A stretch of DNA of 64,000 nucleotides from a virus: the IMG/VR virus record IMGVR_UViG_3300042314_000343, positions 1 through 64,000 of that record. One strand, given 5' to 3'. The translations under genes and the position numbers were made by a program. Positions 7,012 to 15,028 of the stretch are shown one piece after another (position 1 is the stretch's first letter; every line of letters starts with the position of its first letter). Under the pieces are notes generated by a model that saw nothing but the letters and a program-made list of their open reading frames with translations, was not told the DNA's origin and made no database searches.

Positions 7012-7251
7012 TTGTATACGGACGCAATGAAGAGAGCTTTTCATTCATTAACACCGCCAAAGAATTTCGGGGTATCCCTGGAAGACGCAGAACACTTTAT
7101 CGTGGTTAGAGCCAAGGAAGACGTGTTCATGAGGCTGCTAGATGAAGATAAGAGAAGTGCTATAGAATATATGGCTCGTGTAAAGAAAGCCCTAGAGGAC
7201 AACGGAGCGATAGTTTTGTTGGTTAGAGAAGGCGGAAAGGAATCAGTATGA
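7012..7251 (+). CDS. Conserved small actinophage protein
   Basis: 79 residues from TTG 7012, chosen because AAGGGG sits 5 bases upstream; ATG 7027 is possible. The segment AIEYMARVKKALEDNGAIVL is a pattern I recall from mycobacteriophage hypotheticals. Function unknown. The end overlaps the next start (ATGA). Confidence 0.65.
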   Translation: MYTDAMKRAFHSLTPPKNFGVSLEDAEHFIVVRAKEDVFMRLLDEDKRSAIEYMARVKKALEDNGAIVLLVREGGKESV

Positions 7252-7655
7252 TTGAGTTTGCAATATTTGTTGCAAGCCTGGTAGCTATTCTTGGCCTAGT
7301 TTTCTATTCTGCAAAGCTAAGGTTAGAAAAGCGAAGAGCTTTCAATAGCATACTTCAGCTAGTTATGGACAAGGAAGCCTTGACCAACAAGCTGTCAGAG
7401 GCAAAGATAGAGATCCAAAGACTGTCGTCTCCAGATGATGGATTCGTAAAGTTCCTGTCTGAGTCTCGTGTGTGGGCATATGAGTACATAGAGTCCACCC
7501 AAAAAGAAATACAGGAAGTGGTCTCGGCTATTGATGCAGAAAAGGTTCTGCTAGATGAGGCAAAGACTCTCCGAAAGGCAGAGCTTGAAGATGTTCTAAA
7601 TAGAATTATCAAACATTCTGATAGACTAAAGAACATCCTTCCAGATAACAACTAA
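7248..7655 (+). CDS. Membrane-anchored coiled-coil protein
   Basis: 135 residues: an N-terminal transmembrane helix (about 3-22) followed by a long heptad-rich, charged region. It sits immediately before a holin-like gene, so a spanin-like or holin-regulating role is possible but unproven. Confidence 0.62.
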   Translation: MIEFAIFVASLVAILGLVFYSAKLRLEKRRAFNSILQLVMDKEALTNKLSEAKIEIQRLSSPDDGFVKFLSESRVWAYEYIESTQKEIQEVVSAIDAEKVLLDEAKTLRKAELEDVLNRIIKHSDRLKNILPDNN

Positions 7656-7674
7656 TAAATAATAGGAGAAACAA

Positions 7675-8004
7675 ATGAATGAACAGAACAAGGCAATTCT
7701 AGACTCATACCTAAGAAACCTCTTGGGTGTAGTCCTGGCACTTGTAACAACCACCATGGCATCTGCAGGGGTATCGTCACCACTAGACTTCGGTGCTGGA
7801 GAGTGGCTAACTGTAGCTAATGGTCTATGGGCAGCAGCTGTACCAACCCTACTGAGATACGTCAACAAGAAGGATCCAGCATTTGGTCTTGTTGCAGCAG
7901 CAGTAGCTACTGGTGTTTCAGCTAAGCTGGACACTGCTACAAAGGCAGCAGCTAAGCCTGCTCCAAAGACAGCAGCAAAGAAGCCAGCTGCTCCAAAGAA
8001 GTAA
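7675..8004 (+). CDS. Second holin-like membrane protein
   Basis: 109 residues. Two to three hydrophobic segments (about 13-32, 48-62, 68-84) contain LRYVNKKDPAFG, a pattern I associate with holin candidates of large actinophages. A Lys/Ala/Pro tail resembles the endolysin linker. It ends the lysis cluster just before a bidirectional terminator. Confidence 0.65.
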   Translation: MNEQNKAILDSYLRNLLGVVLALVTTTMASAGVSSPLDFGAGEWLTVANGLWAAAVPTLLRYVNKKDPAFGLVAAAVATGVSAKLDTATKAAAKPAPKTAAKKPAAPKK

Positions 8005-8021
8005 TTCGGGTATAAAAAGAT

Positions 8022-8050
8022 AGCCAGGCATTTTGCCTGGCTTTTCTTTT
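8022..8050. terminator. Bidirectional intrinsic terminator
   Basis: AGCCAGGCA/TGCCTGGCT 9-bp stem with a 3-base loop. T-rich tracts follow on both strands, serving the holin-like gene (+) and the glycosyltransferase (-), which converge here. Confidence 0.88.
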
Positions 8051-8052
8051 AC

Positions 8053-9966
8053 CTAGTGATGAGATAACGCATCATATTTTATAAATATCTTGTCGTATCC
8101 AGCATCCCTTAGATTCTGGCAGACAACAACCATCTCGCAATCAAACTCATTTGTCACATTGTTTATCCAACCATGCCTAACACCTTCTTGAAATGGTTTT
8201 GCCTTGTATAGGCATATTCCGTTAGATGTAGAATAGTACTCTCCATAAGATAGGTTTTCCCATCCAGGCTCAAGATCACTTCCGTTTGGATTGTATTCTG
8301 CTGTTACCCTTGTAGCCCAGCAGTCGTAGTGCTTCTTATTCTTTCTAACAGATACGGATGATACCACGTCAAAGTCTGGCTCTAGCATATGAAAGTCAAG
8401 AAGCTTTCTAACGTCAGAAGCATCGTAACGATTATCTCCCTCTACCATCAGAATTAGGTCAACGTTTTCTAAGAAGCCACCAGCAGTGATAGCTTTGTTT
8501 CTAGCATTAGACAGAATCTCAACACGCAGTGCGTCCTTTACGGATCCAAAATACGGGGTATTTATGTTCTCGCTAACAATAGATACGCCACTAAAGAACG
8601 ACCAGTCCTTTTGGAATATCTTTCTTTTGGTTCCGTCTGTAGAGTCATTCTCGTATAGAGAAAAATAAAACTCGTAGTCTGGACAAGCCTTGACAATTGA
8701 CTTTACCTGATCGTAATATCTGTCAATGCTGTTTTCGTTGTTGCGAATGATTGAGTATAGCAACACCTTTTTTCGTACCTTTGGGATTACTATGGCTGAT
8801 TCCTTTACAGGACTTAGCTTAATAATGTCGCCAACAAAGTTTTGGTAGTCTTTTTTTATAGCTTCCCAGTCATACTTCTCAAATACTTTCTTTGATCCAG
8901 AGACAAGCTTAGACACTACGGTCTCGTTAGACAGGGACCTGATGGCCTCTACGTTGCTCTTGGTGTCATTTGCTATAATCATTGAAAGACTTATCTCGTC
9001 TTCCTCAAAACCTCTTGCACCAACAGTAGATGTAATAATTGGGATAGAGTACCCCAACGCCTTCATCATCTTCAAGTGAGTTCCAGAGCCAGTCTCCATA
9101 GGGTTTATAAAGGCCAAAGACTCCTTAAAATACTCGTCAAGCTCTTCGTCTGGAATTCTACCCAGAATCTTAACGTTAGATGGTGCACCGTCCTTGGCTA
9201 CCCAGGCAGAGTCTCCACAAAGCAAGAACTCATAATCTGGAAGCTCCTTAGCAATTGGAATAATATTTTTTGCAGCTACTCCGTTTGGTGGATGTCCGCT
9301 ACCAACAAACATAATCTTATTAGACTTCATTCTGTTTGCAACTGGAACATCTTCGGATCTTGGTCCACCGTTTGGAACAAAGTGTGAGACAACCTTTGTG
9401 ATGTCATAGAATCCTGCCATCTTTGTCATGTCATCTGGGGAGCAGTAGGTCATTGCCACAGAGCCAGAGATTGCATTGCCTTCCATGCGAACTGTCTTGG
9501 CAATATCCTCAGACCCTTTAGGGTAAAGCTGGTGTGCCATATATGCCTCACAGTTGTGTGAGTTATAGATTACTGGGGTATCCCCCACATCAGCTATAAA
9601 TGGGGAGGATGATGCATGGTCAACAATTACTAGGTCAGAGGTCTCGGCAAGCTCCTTGACCTTGGCACGGTATTTCTTTAAATAGTTAAAGAATCTTTGT
9701 ATTGCCAGGTCTCTGTTTCTACTGCTAGACTGATTCACATAAACTCTTTGATTCTTTAGAACAGAGTACTCTACGCCAACATGAACGTGACGAACATTTC
9801 CCAGCTCTGTTCTGTCAAACTCTTCGCTGTCCCAGCCAAAAGACAGGACGGTTACGTTGTGATCGGTCAGTGCCTCAATTAGTGTAACAGTCCTTTCGGC
9901 ACCACCACTTTCTTTGTGCAGTGTAGCTTTGCCAAGGTTGGCGGTTAGTACAAGTATGTTTGCCAT
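8053..9966 (-). CDS. Two-domain glycosyltransferase (GT4-like + GT69/CAP59-like)
   Basis: 637 residues. Residues 1-370 form a GT-B fold glycosyltransferase: SGGAER near the N-terminus, VGSGHPPNG at the interdomain strand, and ETGSGTHLKMMKALGY in the donor-sugar region. Residues about 395-637 form a second domain with LYSIIRNNENSIDRYYDQ and YENDSTDGT, resembling CAP59/GT69 mannosyltransferases. Its own extended -10 promoter lies upstream. It may glycosylate virion proteins or phage DNA, or alter host surface glycans; no sequence evidence decides. Confidence 0.82.
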   Translation of the reverse strand: MANILVLTANLGKATLHKESGGAERTVTLIEALTDHNVTVLSFGWDSEEFDRTELGNVRHVHVGVEYSVLKNQRVYVNQSSSRNRDLAIQRFFNYLKKYRAKVKELAETSDLVIVDHASSSPFIADVGDTPVIYNSHNCEAYMAHQLYPKGSEDIAKTVRMEGNAISGSVAMTYCSPDDMTKMAGFYDITKVVSHFVPNGGPRSEDVPVANRMKSNKIMFVGSGHPPNGVAAKNIIPIAKELPDYEFLLCGDSAWVAKDGAPSNVKILGRIPDEELDEYFKESLAFINPMETGSGTHLKMMKALGYSIPIITSTVGARGFEEDEISLSMIIANDTKSNVEAIRSLSNETVVSKLVSGSKKVFEKYDWEAIKKDYQNFVGDIIKLSPVKESAIVIPKVRKKVLLYSIIRNNENSIDRYYDQVKSIVKACPDYEFYFSLYENDSTDGTKRKIFQKDWSFFSGVSIVSENINTPYFGSVKDALRVEILSNARNKAITAGGFLENVDLILMVEGDNRYDASDVRKLLDFHMLEPDFDVVSSVSVRKNKKHYDCWATRVTAEYNPNGSDLEPGWENLSYGEYYSTSNGICLYKAKPFQEGVRHGWINNVTNEFDCEMVVVCQNLRDAGYDKIFIKYDALSHH

Positions 9967-9989
9967 ATATAAACTTTCAGTAGACTTAT

Positions 9990-9998
9990 ATTATATCA
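9990..9998 (-). promoter_or_regulatory. Extended -10 promoter for the glycosyltransferase
   Basis: TGATATAAT on the minus strand, 23 bp before the ATG. Divergent from the candidate small RNA promoter at 10005. Confidence 0.6.
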
Positions 9999-10004
9999 TT
10001 AGTG

Positions 10005-10110
10005 TATAATGAAATAGTCCTCACACAGGGCAAGGCAACTTTTGTTATCTTAGGATGAGTAGTTACCATTTTATGCTGGGCAACGCCAAGGTTTCTGTGT
10101 GGGGATTTTT
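10005..10110 (+). ncRNA. Candidate small structured RNA with own promoter and terminator
   Basis: TATAAT at 10005-10010 predicts a start near 10017. TCCTCACACAG (10018-10028) pairs with CTGTGTGGGGA (10095-10105, one G-T pair), followed at once by TTTTT. The enclosed ~65 bases hold GGGCAAGGCAAC and GGGCAACGCC motifs. It precedes the separate promoter of 10134, so it is either a free small RNA or a leader ending in a terminator. Family unknown. Confidence 0.5.
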
Positions 10111-10118
10111 AATTACCG

Positions 10119-10127
10119 TGGTATAAT
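10119..10127 (+). promoter_or_regulatory. Extended -10 promoter, leaderless for 10134
   Basis: TGGTATAAT with 6 bases to the ATG and no Shine-Dalgarno. Confidence 0.62.
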
Positions 10128-10133
10128 ATCAGC

Positions 10134-10415
10134 ATGACTACACACGCACTTACTACCCTGTCAAGTACGACAGCTACCAGGCTTACTCCAAACGGACTAC
10201 ACTCTGGAATGGACATTACAATTCAAAATGTTCACGAATCTGCTACCGTCTATGTTGGTGGAGAAGGAGTGACGTCCTCTAACTACGGATACCGCCTTCT
10301 CGCTGGTAACGCTATCTCATTTGAACTTCCAGGAAGGGATGCCCTTTATGCAATTACATCTACCAACAACTCTCAAGTTGCCATCATTAAGACAAATCTG
10401 GAAGCTGGTAACTAG
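10134..10415 (+). CDS. Small virion-associated beta protein (putative)
   Basis: 93 residues. The motif ATVYVGGEGVTSSNYGYRL followed by AISFELPGRDALYAI recurs in small proteins next to tail or capsid accessory genes of actinophages. It is likely an all-beta structural or decoration protein. The stop overlaps the GTG of the next gene by one base. Confidence 0.65.
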   Translation: MTTHALTTLSSTTATRLTPNGLHSGMDITIQNVHESATVYVGGEGVTSSNYGYRLLAGNAISFELPGRDALYAITSTNNSQVAIIKTNLEAGN

Positions 10416-10990
10416 TGGCTAGGTTTAGTGGCAGCTCTGGTGGTGGAGAAGGTACCGTAGGACCACAAGGCCCAGCAGGTGCAGACGGAGCAGATGGTGC
10501 CCCAGGAGCTGACGGTGCTGATGGTGCAAGCGGAACTTCTGGTCTAGAAACTTCGACAAGATACACACCAACCTTCACGGCAACTGGTCTAACATTTACT
10601 GGAACAGGTGCAACTCACCCTACCTATAATTCATACTACGTTAAGGCAGGCAAACTAGTTAGTTTTGTTATTGAGGTTGACCTATCTACCGTGACAAATT
10701 TTGGAACTGGTCAATACAAACTTCAACTACCGTTTACTCCGCAGTTTGGCTTCAACCACTTCTCTGGTTGGATTTGGGCTGATCCAAACGTTTCCCCAGA
10801 TGTTGGAACTGGTCACACAATTCTTAATGCCGATACAGCAGGAGTCACTGATGTTCTAGATTTGCACTACCTAAAGCAAAGTGGTGGGGCAAACTCCCCA
10901 ATTAGAGAAGGTCTGTTTGTCCAGGGTACTCCAGTAACACTATCAACCATTAGCAAAATTTATGTTAATGGTACCTATATCGCAGAGTAA
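10415..10990 (+). CDS. Short collagen-like fibre protein
   Basis: 191 residues, GTG start. A Gly-rich N-terminus leads into about 10 collagen-type Gly-x-y triplets (about 15-45), then a beta-rich C-terminal head with Thr/Ser-rich strands. The layout is that of a trimeric phage fibre with a distal knob. It is translationally coupled to 10134. Confidence 0.75.
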   Translation: MARFSGSSGGGEGTVGPQGPAGADGADGAPGADGADGASGTSGLETSTRYTPTFTATGLTFTGTGATHPTYNSYYVKAGKLVSFVIEVDLSTVTNFGTGQYKLQLPFTPQFGFNHFSGWIWADPNVSPDVGTGHTILNADTAGVTDVLDLHYLKQSGGANSPIREGLFVQGTPVTLSTISKIYVNGTYIAE

Positions 10991-10999
10991 TGGTATAAT
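10991..10999 (+). promoter_or_regulatory. Extended -10 promoter, leaderless for 11006
   Basis: TGGTATAAT with 6 bases to ATG. It overlaps the upstream stop region. Confidence 0.62.
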
Positions 11000-11005
11000 A
11001 TACTC

Positions 11006-11932
11006 ATGCCATATCACGTTGGAGAAAAGGGATCGTACGGTTGCTCAGGCTACCCTGCCCTAAAAGATGACGGTACCGTAATGGGTTGCCACACCACAGC
11101 TGAAGAAGCTGCTAATCAAATCTATGCCATTAACCAGTCTGAAGGTAACGTGGATAAGGTTGCCCCATGCTGGGATGGATATACTCAGCGAGGCATGAAG
11201 CCAGGAGAAGGTGGGAAGATGGTTCCAAATTGTATTCCAGTAAGTAAAGCGAACCGTGCAATTGTTGAAGGCGACTACGTAATGGGCGGTACCTCAGAAG
11301 GTATCGTAGTTGGACAGGTAGAGCACATTATGACTGAAGGTGGGACATATGGCACACCAGGAACAGAATACGCTATTGAGTCAACCCCAGAGAACCCAGC
11401 TATGGCTGTAAGAATGTTTGAGCAGGAAGAAGATGGTAAGTATTGCCCAACTGCATACTCAATCGGTATGCTATACAATAGTGCTACTCTGGTAGACATT
11501 GAAATTGAAGAAGAGGAAGATGATGAATATGAAGATGACATGGAAAAGGCTGAAGGCTATTCTCCTCCTGCTGGTGCCAGGTCTGCTGCTCGTCGTGCTA
11601 TTAAGTTCAAGGAAGACGGGAAAGCAAACGGTGCAGGGACTGCTGTTGGATGGACTAGAGCTAGACAGTTGGCTAATGGAGAGACACTCTCGCTCAGCAC
11701 GGTAAAGCGTATGTACTCTTACTTCTCTCGTCACGAGGTTGACAAGAAGGGTAAGGATTGGGCAAACCAGGCTAACCCATCTAACGGATATATCATGTGG
11801 CTTGCTTGGGGTGGAGATGCTGGCTTCAGCTGGTCTCGTGGAATTGTAAATAGAATGAAGGACAAGTCACTCTTTGCAGACTTTGGCAAGGACTACACTC
11901 GCTCTGAGAAGCTAGATCAGCCGTTTCTATAA
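11006..11932 (+). CDS. Phage protein with N-terminal YHVG...CSGYPAL and C-terminal RSAARRA/WGGDAG domain
   Basis: 308 residues in three parts: a Cys-containing N-terminal domain (1-80: GSYGCSGYPALKDDGTVMGC), a beta-rich middle rich in Gly and Glu, and a C-terminal domain (about 190-300) with GARSAARRAIKF, RHEVDKKGKDW and WLAWGGDAG. The last domain occurs in head-associated or protease-linked proteins of many phages. The acidic stretch EIEEEEDDEYEDD separates the parts. Exact role unknown, probably virion morphogenesis. Confidence 0.65.
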   Translation: MPYHVGEKGSYGCSGYPALKDDGTVMGCHTTAEEAANQIYAINQSEGNVDKVAPCWDGYTQRGMKPGEGGKMVPNCIPVSKANRAIVEGDYVMGGTSEGIVVGQVEHIMTEGGTYGTPGTEYAIESTPENPAMAVRMFEQEEDGKYCPTAYSIGMLYNSATLVDIEIEEEEDDEYEDDMEKAEGYSPPAGARSAARRAIKFKEDGKANGAGTAVGWTRARQLANGETLSLSTVKRMYSYFSRHEVDKKGKDWANQANPSNGYIMWLAWGGDAGFSWSRGIVNRMKDKSLFADFGKDYTRSEKLDQPFL

Positions 11933-12091
11933 TTCGGGGGTAGTGATATACCCCTCTAATATTGATTTAAGCTCAGCTATGTATTTATCATAGTCAATTG
12001 ACAGAATCATGTTGTCATTATCAATATGAAGAACCTTTATTTCTTTGCCAAGATTAAACAAAACTTGCTCAATCTGTTCTTCAAGACTCAT
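11927..12091 (-). CDS. Small protein, unknown
   Basis: 54 residues from the internal ATG (MSLEEQIEQVL), chosen because it overlaps the stop of the HNH gene upstream and has AGGGAACAGG before it. Predicted helix followed by beta (KVLHIDNDNMILSIDY). Not recognised. Confidence 0.55.
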   Translation of the reverse strand: MSLEEQIEQVLFNLGKEIKVLHIDNDNMILSIDYDKYIAELKSILEGYITTPEL

Positions 12092-12362
12092 TTTCCTGTT
12101 CCCTCTGATAGCTTCTGATCTTGTGACAGTTTGCACACACTACTTCGCACTTTGCAACCTCTTTCCAGGCCATCTCTTCTCCATAGTTTCTTAGAACACG
12201 ATAAACAACATCAATCTTTTGGAATCCAGGCATATGGTCAAACTCAAGAACATAGTGTGGGTAATGACTTCTACAGTCAGCACAGCCTTTTTTCTCTTTA
12301 TAGAGGTGTAATTCCTCTAACACCGAAGCTACAGCTTTACGGTGCTTAGCCGTTTTTACCAT
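12081..12362 (-). CDS. HNH-type zinc nuclease, short
   Basis: 93 residues: CADC, then LEFDHMPG, then VCANCHKIRS, the HNH order with Asp-His in place. It may be a homing-type nuclease like the one at 2173. It is oriented against its neighbours, which supports mobility. Probably leaderless. Confidence 0.78.
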   Translation of the reverse strand: MVKTAKHRKAVASVLEELHLYKEKKGCADCRSHYPHYVLEFDHMPGFQKIDVVYRVLRNYGEEMAWKEVAKCEVVCANCHKIRSYQREQENES

Positions 12363-12370
12363 ATATTACA

Positions 12371-12379
12371 ATTATATCA
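12371..12379 (-). promoter_or_regulatory. Extended -10 promoter for 12362
   Basis: TGATATAAT on the minus strand with 8 bases to the ATG. Confidence 0.6.
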
Positions 12380-12462
12380 CCCAATTAAAGGTTGACTTTG
12401 AGGCAGGTAGCTGGTATCATTGTCTTATTCTAAAGTAACAACTACATGAGTTAGGAACCCAA

Positions 12463-12750
12463 GTGATTAAACCGCTTGAAGACAAGGTAGTGGTACGTCC
12501 TATCAAAGAGGCAGAGACCACCACATCATCTGGATTTATCATTCAGAGAAGCACTGACGAGAAGCCGTCAGAAGGTATCGTAGAGGCAGTTGGCCCAGGT
12601 ATCATATTCCCAAATGGCACAAAGCTAGAGATTGACCTAAAGCCAGGTCAGAAGGTAGCCTACTCTAAGTATTCGGGTACGGAGTATGAAGACCTACTAA
12701 TTCTGCCATATAAGGACATCTTTGCAGTAATTGAGGAGAGCAATGACTGA
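12463..12750 (+). CDS. GroES-like co-chaperonin
   Basis: 95 residues, GTG start. The Cpn10 fold is evident: IKPLEDKVVVRPIK, then the mobile loop (TTTSSGFIIQRS), then GIVEAVGPG and KPGQKVAYSKYSGTEYE, ending DIFAVIE. It should cap host GroEL rings, as phage T4 gp31 does, probably to fold the capsid protein. The last codons overlap the start of the next gene. Confidence 0.92.
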   Translation: MIKPLEDKVVVRPIKEAETTTSSGFIIQRSTDEKPSEGIVEAVGPGIIFPNGTKLEIDLKPGQKVAYSKYSGTEYEDLLILPYKDIFAVIEESND

Positions 12751-13036
12751 TCGTCTTAGTGCATTTAAGCAGCTTGCTTCGCCACACTACGAAGGAGCAC
12801 TAGAGGTTCTTGTTAAGAAGCAGAGCGACTATGGTCCAAAGAACATCTCTTTGGCTCCAGGCGGACCACTCAATGGACTTCGTGTTCGCATGCATGACAA
12901 GATGTCCCGTATCAATCACCTGATTGATAGCGGTGCTACACCAGAGAACGAAAGTCTGAGAGACAGCTTCTTAGATATGCTCAACTATAGCGTAATTGCA
13001 ATGATGGTACTAGATGGGGATTGGCCAACAGAATGA
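12743..13036 (+). CDS. DUF1599 (nucleotide modification associated domain 1-like) protein
   Basis: 97 residues, started at ATG 12743 because of GAGGAGAG 7 bases upstream. KKQSDYGPKNI and GLRVRMHDKMSRINHL match DUF1599, a family predicted to act on nucleotides and often located next to thymidylate synthases or base-modification genes. It lies directly before thyX with an ATGA overlap, which supports a nucleotide role. Confidence 0.82.
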   Translation: MTDRLSAFKQLASPHYEGALEVLVKKQSDYGPKNISLAPGGPLNGLRVRMHDKMSRINHLIDSGATPENESLRDSFLDMLNYSVIAMMVLDGDWPTE

Positions 13037-13746
13037 CAGTATATATTAGAACAACACCAGAGCCAGTAAACGTTCTTGATGAAGGATACGTTAGACTTGT
13101 AGACGTCTTGGGAGACGACCTTTCAGTAGTGAATGCTGCAAGAGTATCCTACGATAAGGAGTCTACAGATTTTTCTGAGAAGGATGCTAAGCTAATTAAC
13201 TTCCTATTGCGTGAGAAGCACACCAGTCCTTTTAGACATGCTGCACTCACCTTTGAAGTCTATGCTCCGCTTTTTGTGGCACGGCAATGGTGGAAGTATG
13301 CAGTGGCATCAAGCCATGTTGATGACCAGAATGGTTGGAACGAGTCTTCACGTAGATACATTACGGAAGAAGAGAAGTTCTATGTCCCATTGCCAAATGA
13401 ATGGCGTTCAAAGCCAGAGAATAGCAAGCAGGGATCTGGGGAGCCAGTAGACGAGAAGATCGGTGAGAAGCACTTCAGCAGGCTTTGTGAGGCTGTTGTG
13501 CTAGGTGTAGACAACTATCACCAGGCACTTGAAGATGGTATTGCTCCAGAGATTGCTAGACTATTCCTGCCTGCATATGGCATGTATGTACGCTGGCGTT
13601 GGACGGTATCTCTACAGGGAGTGCTAACCTTCCTGGACCAGAGACTAGAGCATGATGCCCAATACGAGATTCAGAAGTATGCGGAGGCAGTTCTTGAGCT
13701 AACCAAGGACGCATTCCCACAAACGATTGCTGCTCTTTACGAGTAG
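13033..13746 (+). CDS. thyX: FAD-dependent thymidylate synthase ThyX, divergent motif
   Basis: 237 residues. Conserved ThyX blocks are present: VVNAARVSY, HTSPFRHAALTFEV, PLFVARQW and NESSRRYI, with RLFLPAYGMYVRWRWTVSL near the C-terminus. It makes dTMP from dUMP using methylene-tetrahydrofolate and FAD. The usual RHRxxSxNExSxRY signature is altered: RQW is followed by WKYAVASS and about 8 extra residues before NESSRRY. It is either a functional variant or acts on a modified base substrate. ATGA overlap with DUF1599. Confidence 0.9.
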   Translation: MTVYIRTTPEPVNVLDEGYVRLVDVLGDDLSVVNAARVSYDKESTDFSEKDAKLINFLLREKHTSPFRHAALTFEVYAPLFVARQWWKYAVASSHVDDQNGWNESSRRYITEEEKFYVPLPNEWRSKPENSKQGSGEPVDEKIGEKHFSRLCEAVVLGVDNYHQALEDGIAPEIARLFLPAYGMYVRWRWTVSLQGVLTFLDQRLEHDAQYEIQKYAEAVLELTKDAFPQTIAALYE

Positions 13747-13752
13747 CAGTTG

Positions 13753-13826
13753 GGGGTGTTAGCTCAGCTGGTTAGAGCAAACGACTCATAATCGTTCGGT
13801 CGTGGGTTCAAGTCCCACACACCCCA
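13753..13826 (+). tRNA. tRNA-Met or tRNA-Ile2 (CAT)
   Basis: Acceptor GGGGTGT/ACACCCC, anticodon stem AACGA/TCGTT with loop CTCATAA, T arm GTGGG/CCCAC with loop TTCAAGT. Elongator Met and lysidine-modified Ile cannot be separated by eye. Confidence 0.93.
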
Positions 13827-13839
13827 CGTCGCCATAGGG

Positions 13840-13845
13840 TATAAT
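13840..13845 (+). promoter_or_regulatory. -10 element for 13872
   Basis: AGGGTATAAT just after the tRNA, with AGGAG further on. Confidence 0.45.
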
Positions 13846-13871
13846 TAGTATTATAGATAGGAGTAAGTTAG

Positions 13872-14261
13872 GTGAGTTATAAAGAAGATATTTTAAGACT
13901 GAGGCTAGAAGGAAAAACCTATAGCCAGATCAGTGAAGAGCTTGGTTGCTCAAAGGGAACAATCGCATACTATATGAAACAGCAAAATGAGGAAGAGGTT
14001 ACTGTGTCAGACATCAACAATGAGTTCTACAGCAAGGTTATTGCATACGTTGATAACTTTAAGGAGAAGCGACCATGTAATGATTGTGGACAATACCTCC
14101 ACAAGAGTCAGCTAGATGCACTATCGCCATCAGCTCTTCATGAGATTGCCAGTGCTGTTTTTGATAAGAAAACTTTTGAAGAGTCAAAGCGTAGGATTTC
14201 GCAGCTAAAGTTTGTTTGTGCTAACTGCAACAGGCTAAGAGAGTTTAAGGCTAACAATTAG
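13872..14261 (+). CDS. Helix-turn-helix plus zinc-finger protein (HNH remnant?)
   Basis: 129 residues, GTG start. N-terminal HTH: EGKTYSQISEELGCSKGTIAYYM. The C-terminal half has CNDCG and VCANCNRLR, the zinc-binding pairs of the HNH nucleases encoded nearby, but no Asp-His catalytic pair between them. It is probably a DNA-binding protein derived from, or resembling, homing nucleases. It lies between two tRNA genes. Confidence 0.68.
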   Translation: MSYKEDILRLRLEGKTYSQISEELGCSKGTIAYYMKQQNEEEVTVSDINNEFYSKVIAYVDNFKEKRPCNDCGQYLHKSQLDALSPSALHEIASAVFDKKTFEESKRRISQLKFVCANCNRLREFKANN

Positions 14262-14267
14262 TCAAAA

Positions 14268-14340
14268 GCCCTCGTAGCTCAGTGGATAGAGCAAGAGCCT
14301 TCTAATCTCTTGGTCGCAGGTTCGATTCCTGCCGAGGGCA
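14268..14340 (+). tRNA. tRNA-Arg (TCT)
   Basis: Acceptor GCCCTCG/CGAGGGC, anticodon loop CTTCTAA, T arm GCAGG/CCTGC with loop TTCGATT. It reads AGA, the dominant Arg codon in these genes. The 3' half is overlapped by a gene on the other strand. Confidence 0.94.
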
Positions 14341-15027
14341 CTCGTATTTAGACGGCTCAGGAAACATCTCTAACAAGACACCATTCTTTATGGTCTCAAA
14401 TGACTGATCATCTGATGATATAAACACCAGGCTTTGGTCTTCCATTGACGGCGATCTTTTGCTTAGCTTGCTTCTTGGGTTGTATTTCTTTACATCTGCC
14501 ATTGCTTTGCCACCAACACTAAATAGATTGCCATACATTGATCTGGGTAGGTATCCGTTTATCATTACGGAAAGCAGTTTCTTTTTGTTGAATTGCATGG
14601 GCACGTGAATGTCGTAATCTATTGGCCTATCTATGCCCTTGGATATAATCTTCATGTTTGTTTTAGATAACAGGGATATGTAGGCATTTGATGAGCCAAC
14701 CAGGCTCCTGTATTCGTCTATCTTATCTGACAGATAGCCACCATGCATCTTTGGAATTCTTTTGAGTGGCTTTAATAGAAAGAAGTCATCGTTCATAAAC
14801 ACAAAGTTTGACGATATGGCTGGGGTATTGCAGGCATAAGCAAGACAATTAGATATGTTTAAGAACTTGTTGCCAATATCCTCTACTGGAATAAAGTCAC
14901 CACAATACCAGGATGGCCTGTATCCAACCACAACAACATTGTGCCCTGGCAAATTCTTTTCTATTGATCTAAGGGAATACTTTAACTCTTCGTTTTCACC
15001 CTTACGACATACGTATACTAAGTCCAA
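14302..15027 (-). CDS. Stealth-like hexose-1-phosphate transferase
   Basis: 241 residues. MDLVYVCRKGENEELKYSLR, VVVGYRP and FMNDDFFLLKPL match conserved regions of Stealth proteins, which transfer sugar-1-phosphates in capsular polysaccharide synthesis. Typical members are longer. The last 12 residues are read from antisense tRNA-Arg, so the 3' end of the gene has been replaced or truncated by the tRNA. May alter host or virion glycans. Confidence 0.72.
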   Translation of the reverse strand: MDLVYVCRKGENEELKYSLRSIEKNLPGHNVVVVGYRPSWYCGDFIPVEDIGNKFLNISNCLAYACNTPAISSNFVFMNDDFFLLKPLKRIPKMHGGYLSDKIDEYRSLVGSSNAYISLLSKTNMKIISKGIDRPIDYDIHVPMQFNKKKLLSVMINGYLPRSMYGNLFSVGGKAMADVKKYNPRSKLSKRSPSMEDQSLVFISSDDQSFETIKNGVLLEMFPEPSKYECPRQESNLRPRD

Positions 15028-15028
15028 A

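Noticed and set aside
7012-9966. Prophage or integration module
   Set aside because: No integrase, excisionase, repressor or attachment-site repeat seen anywhere in the window.
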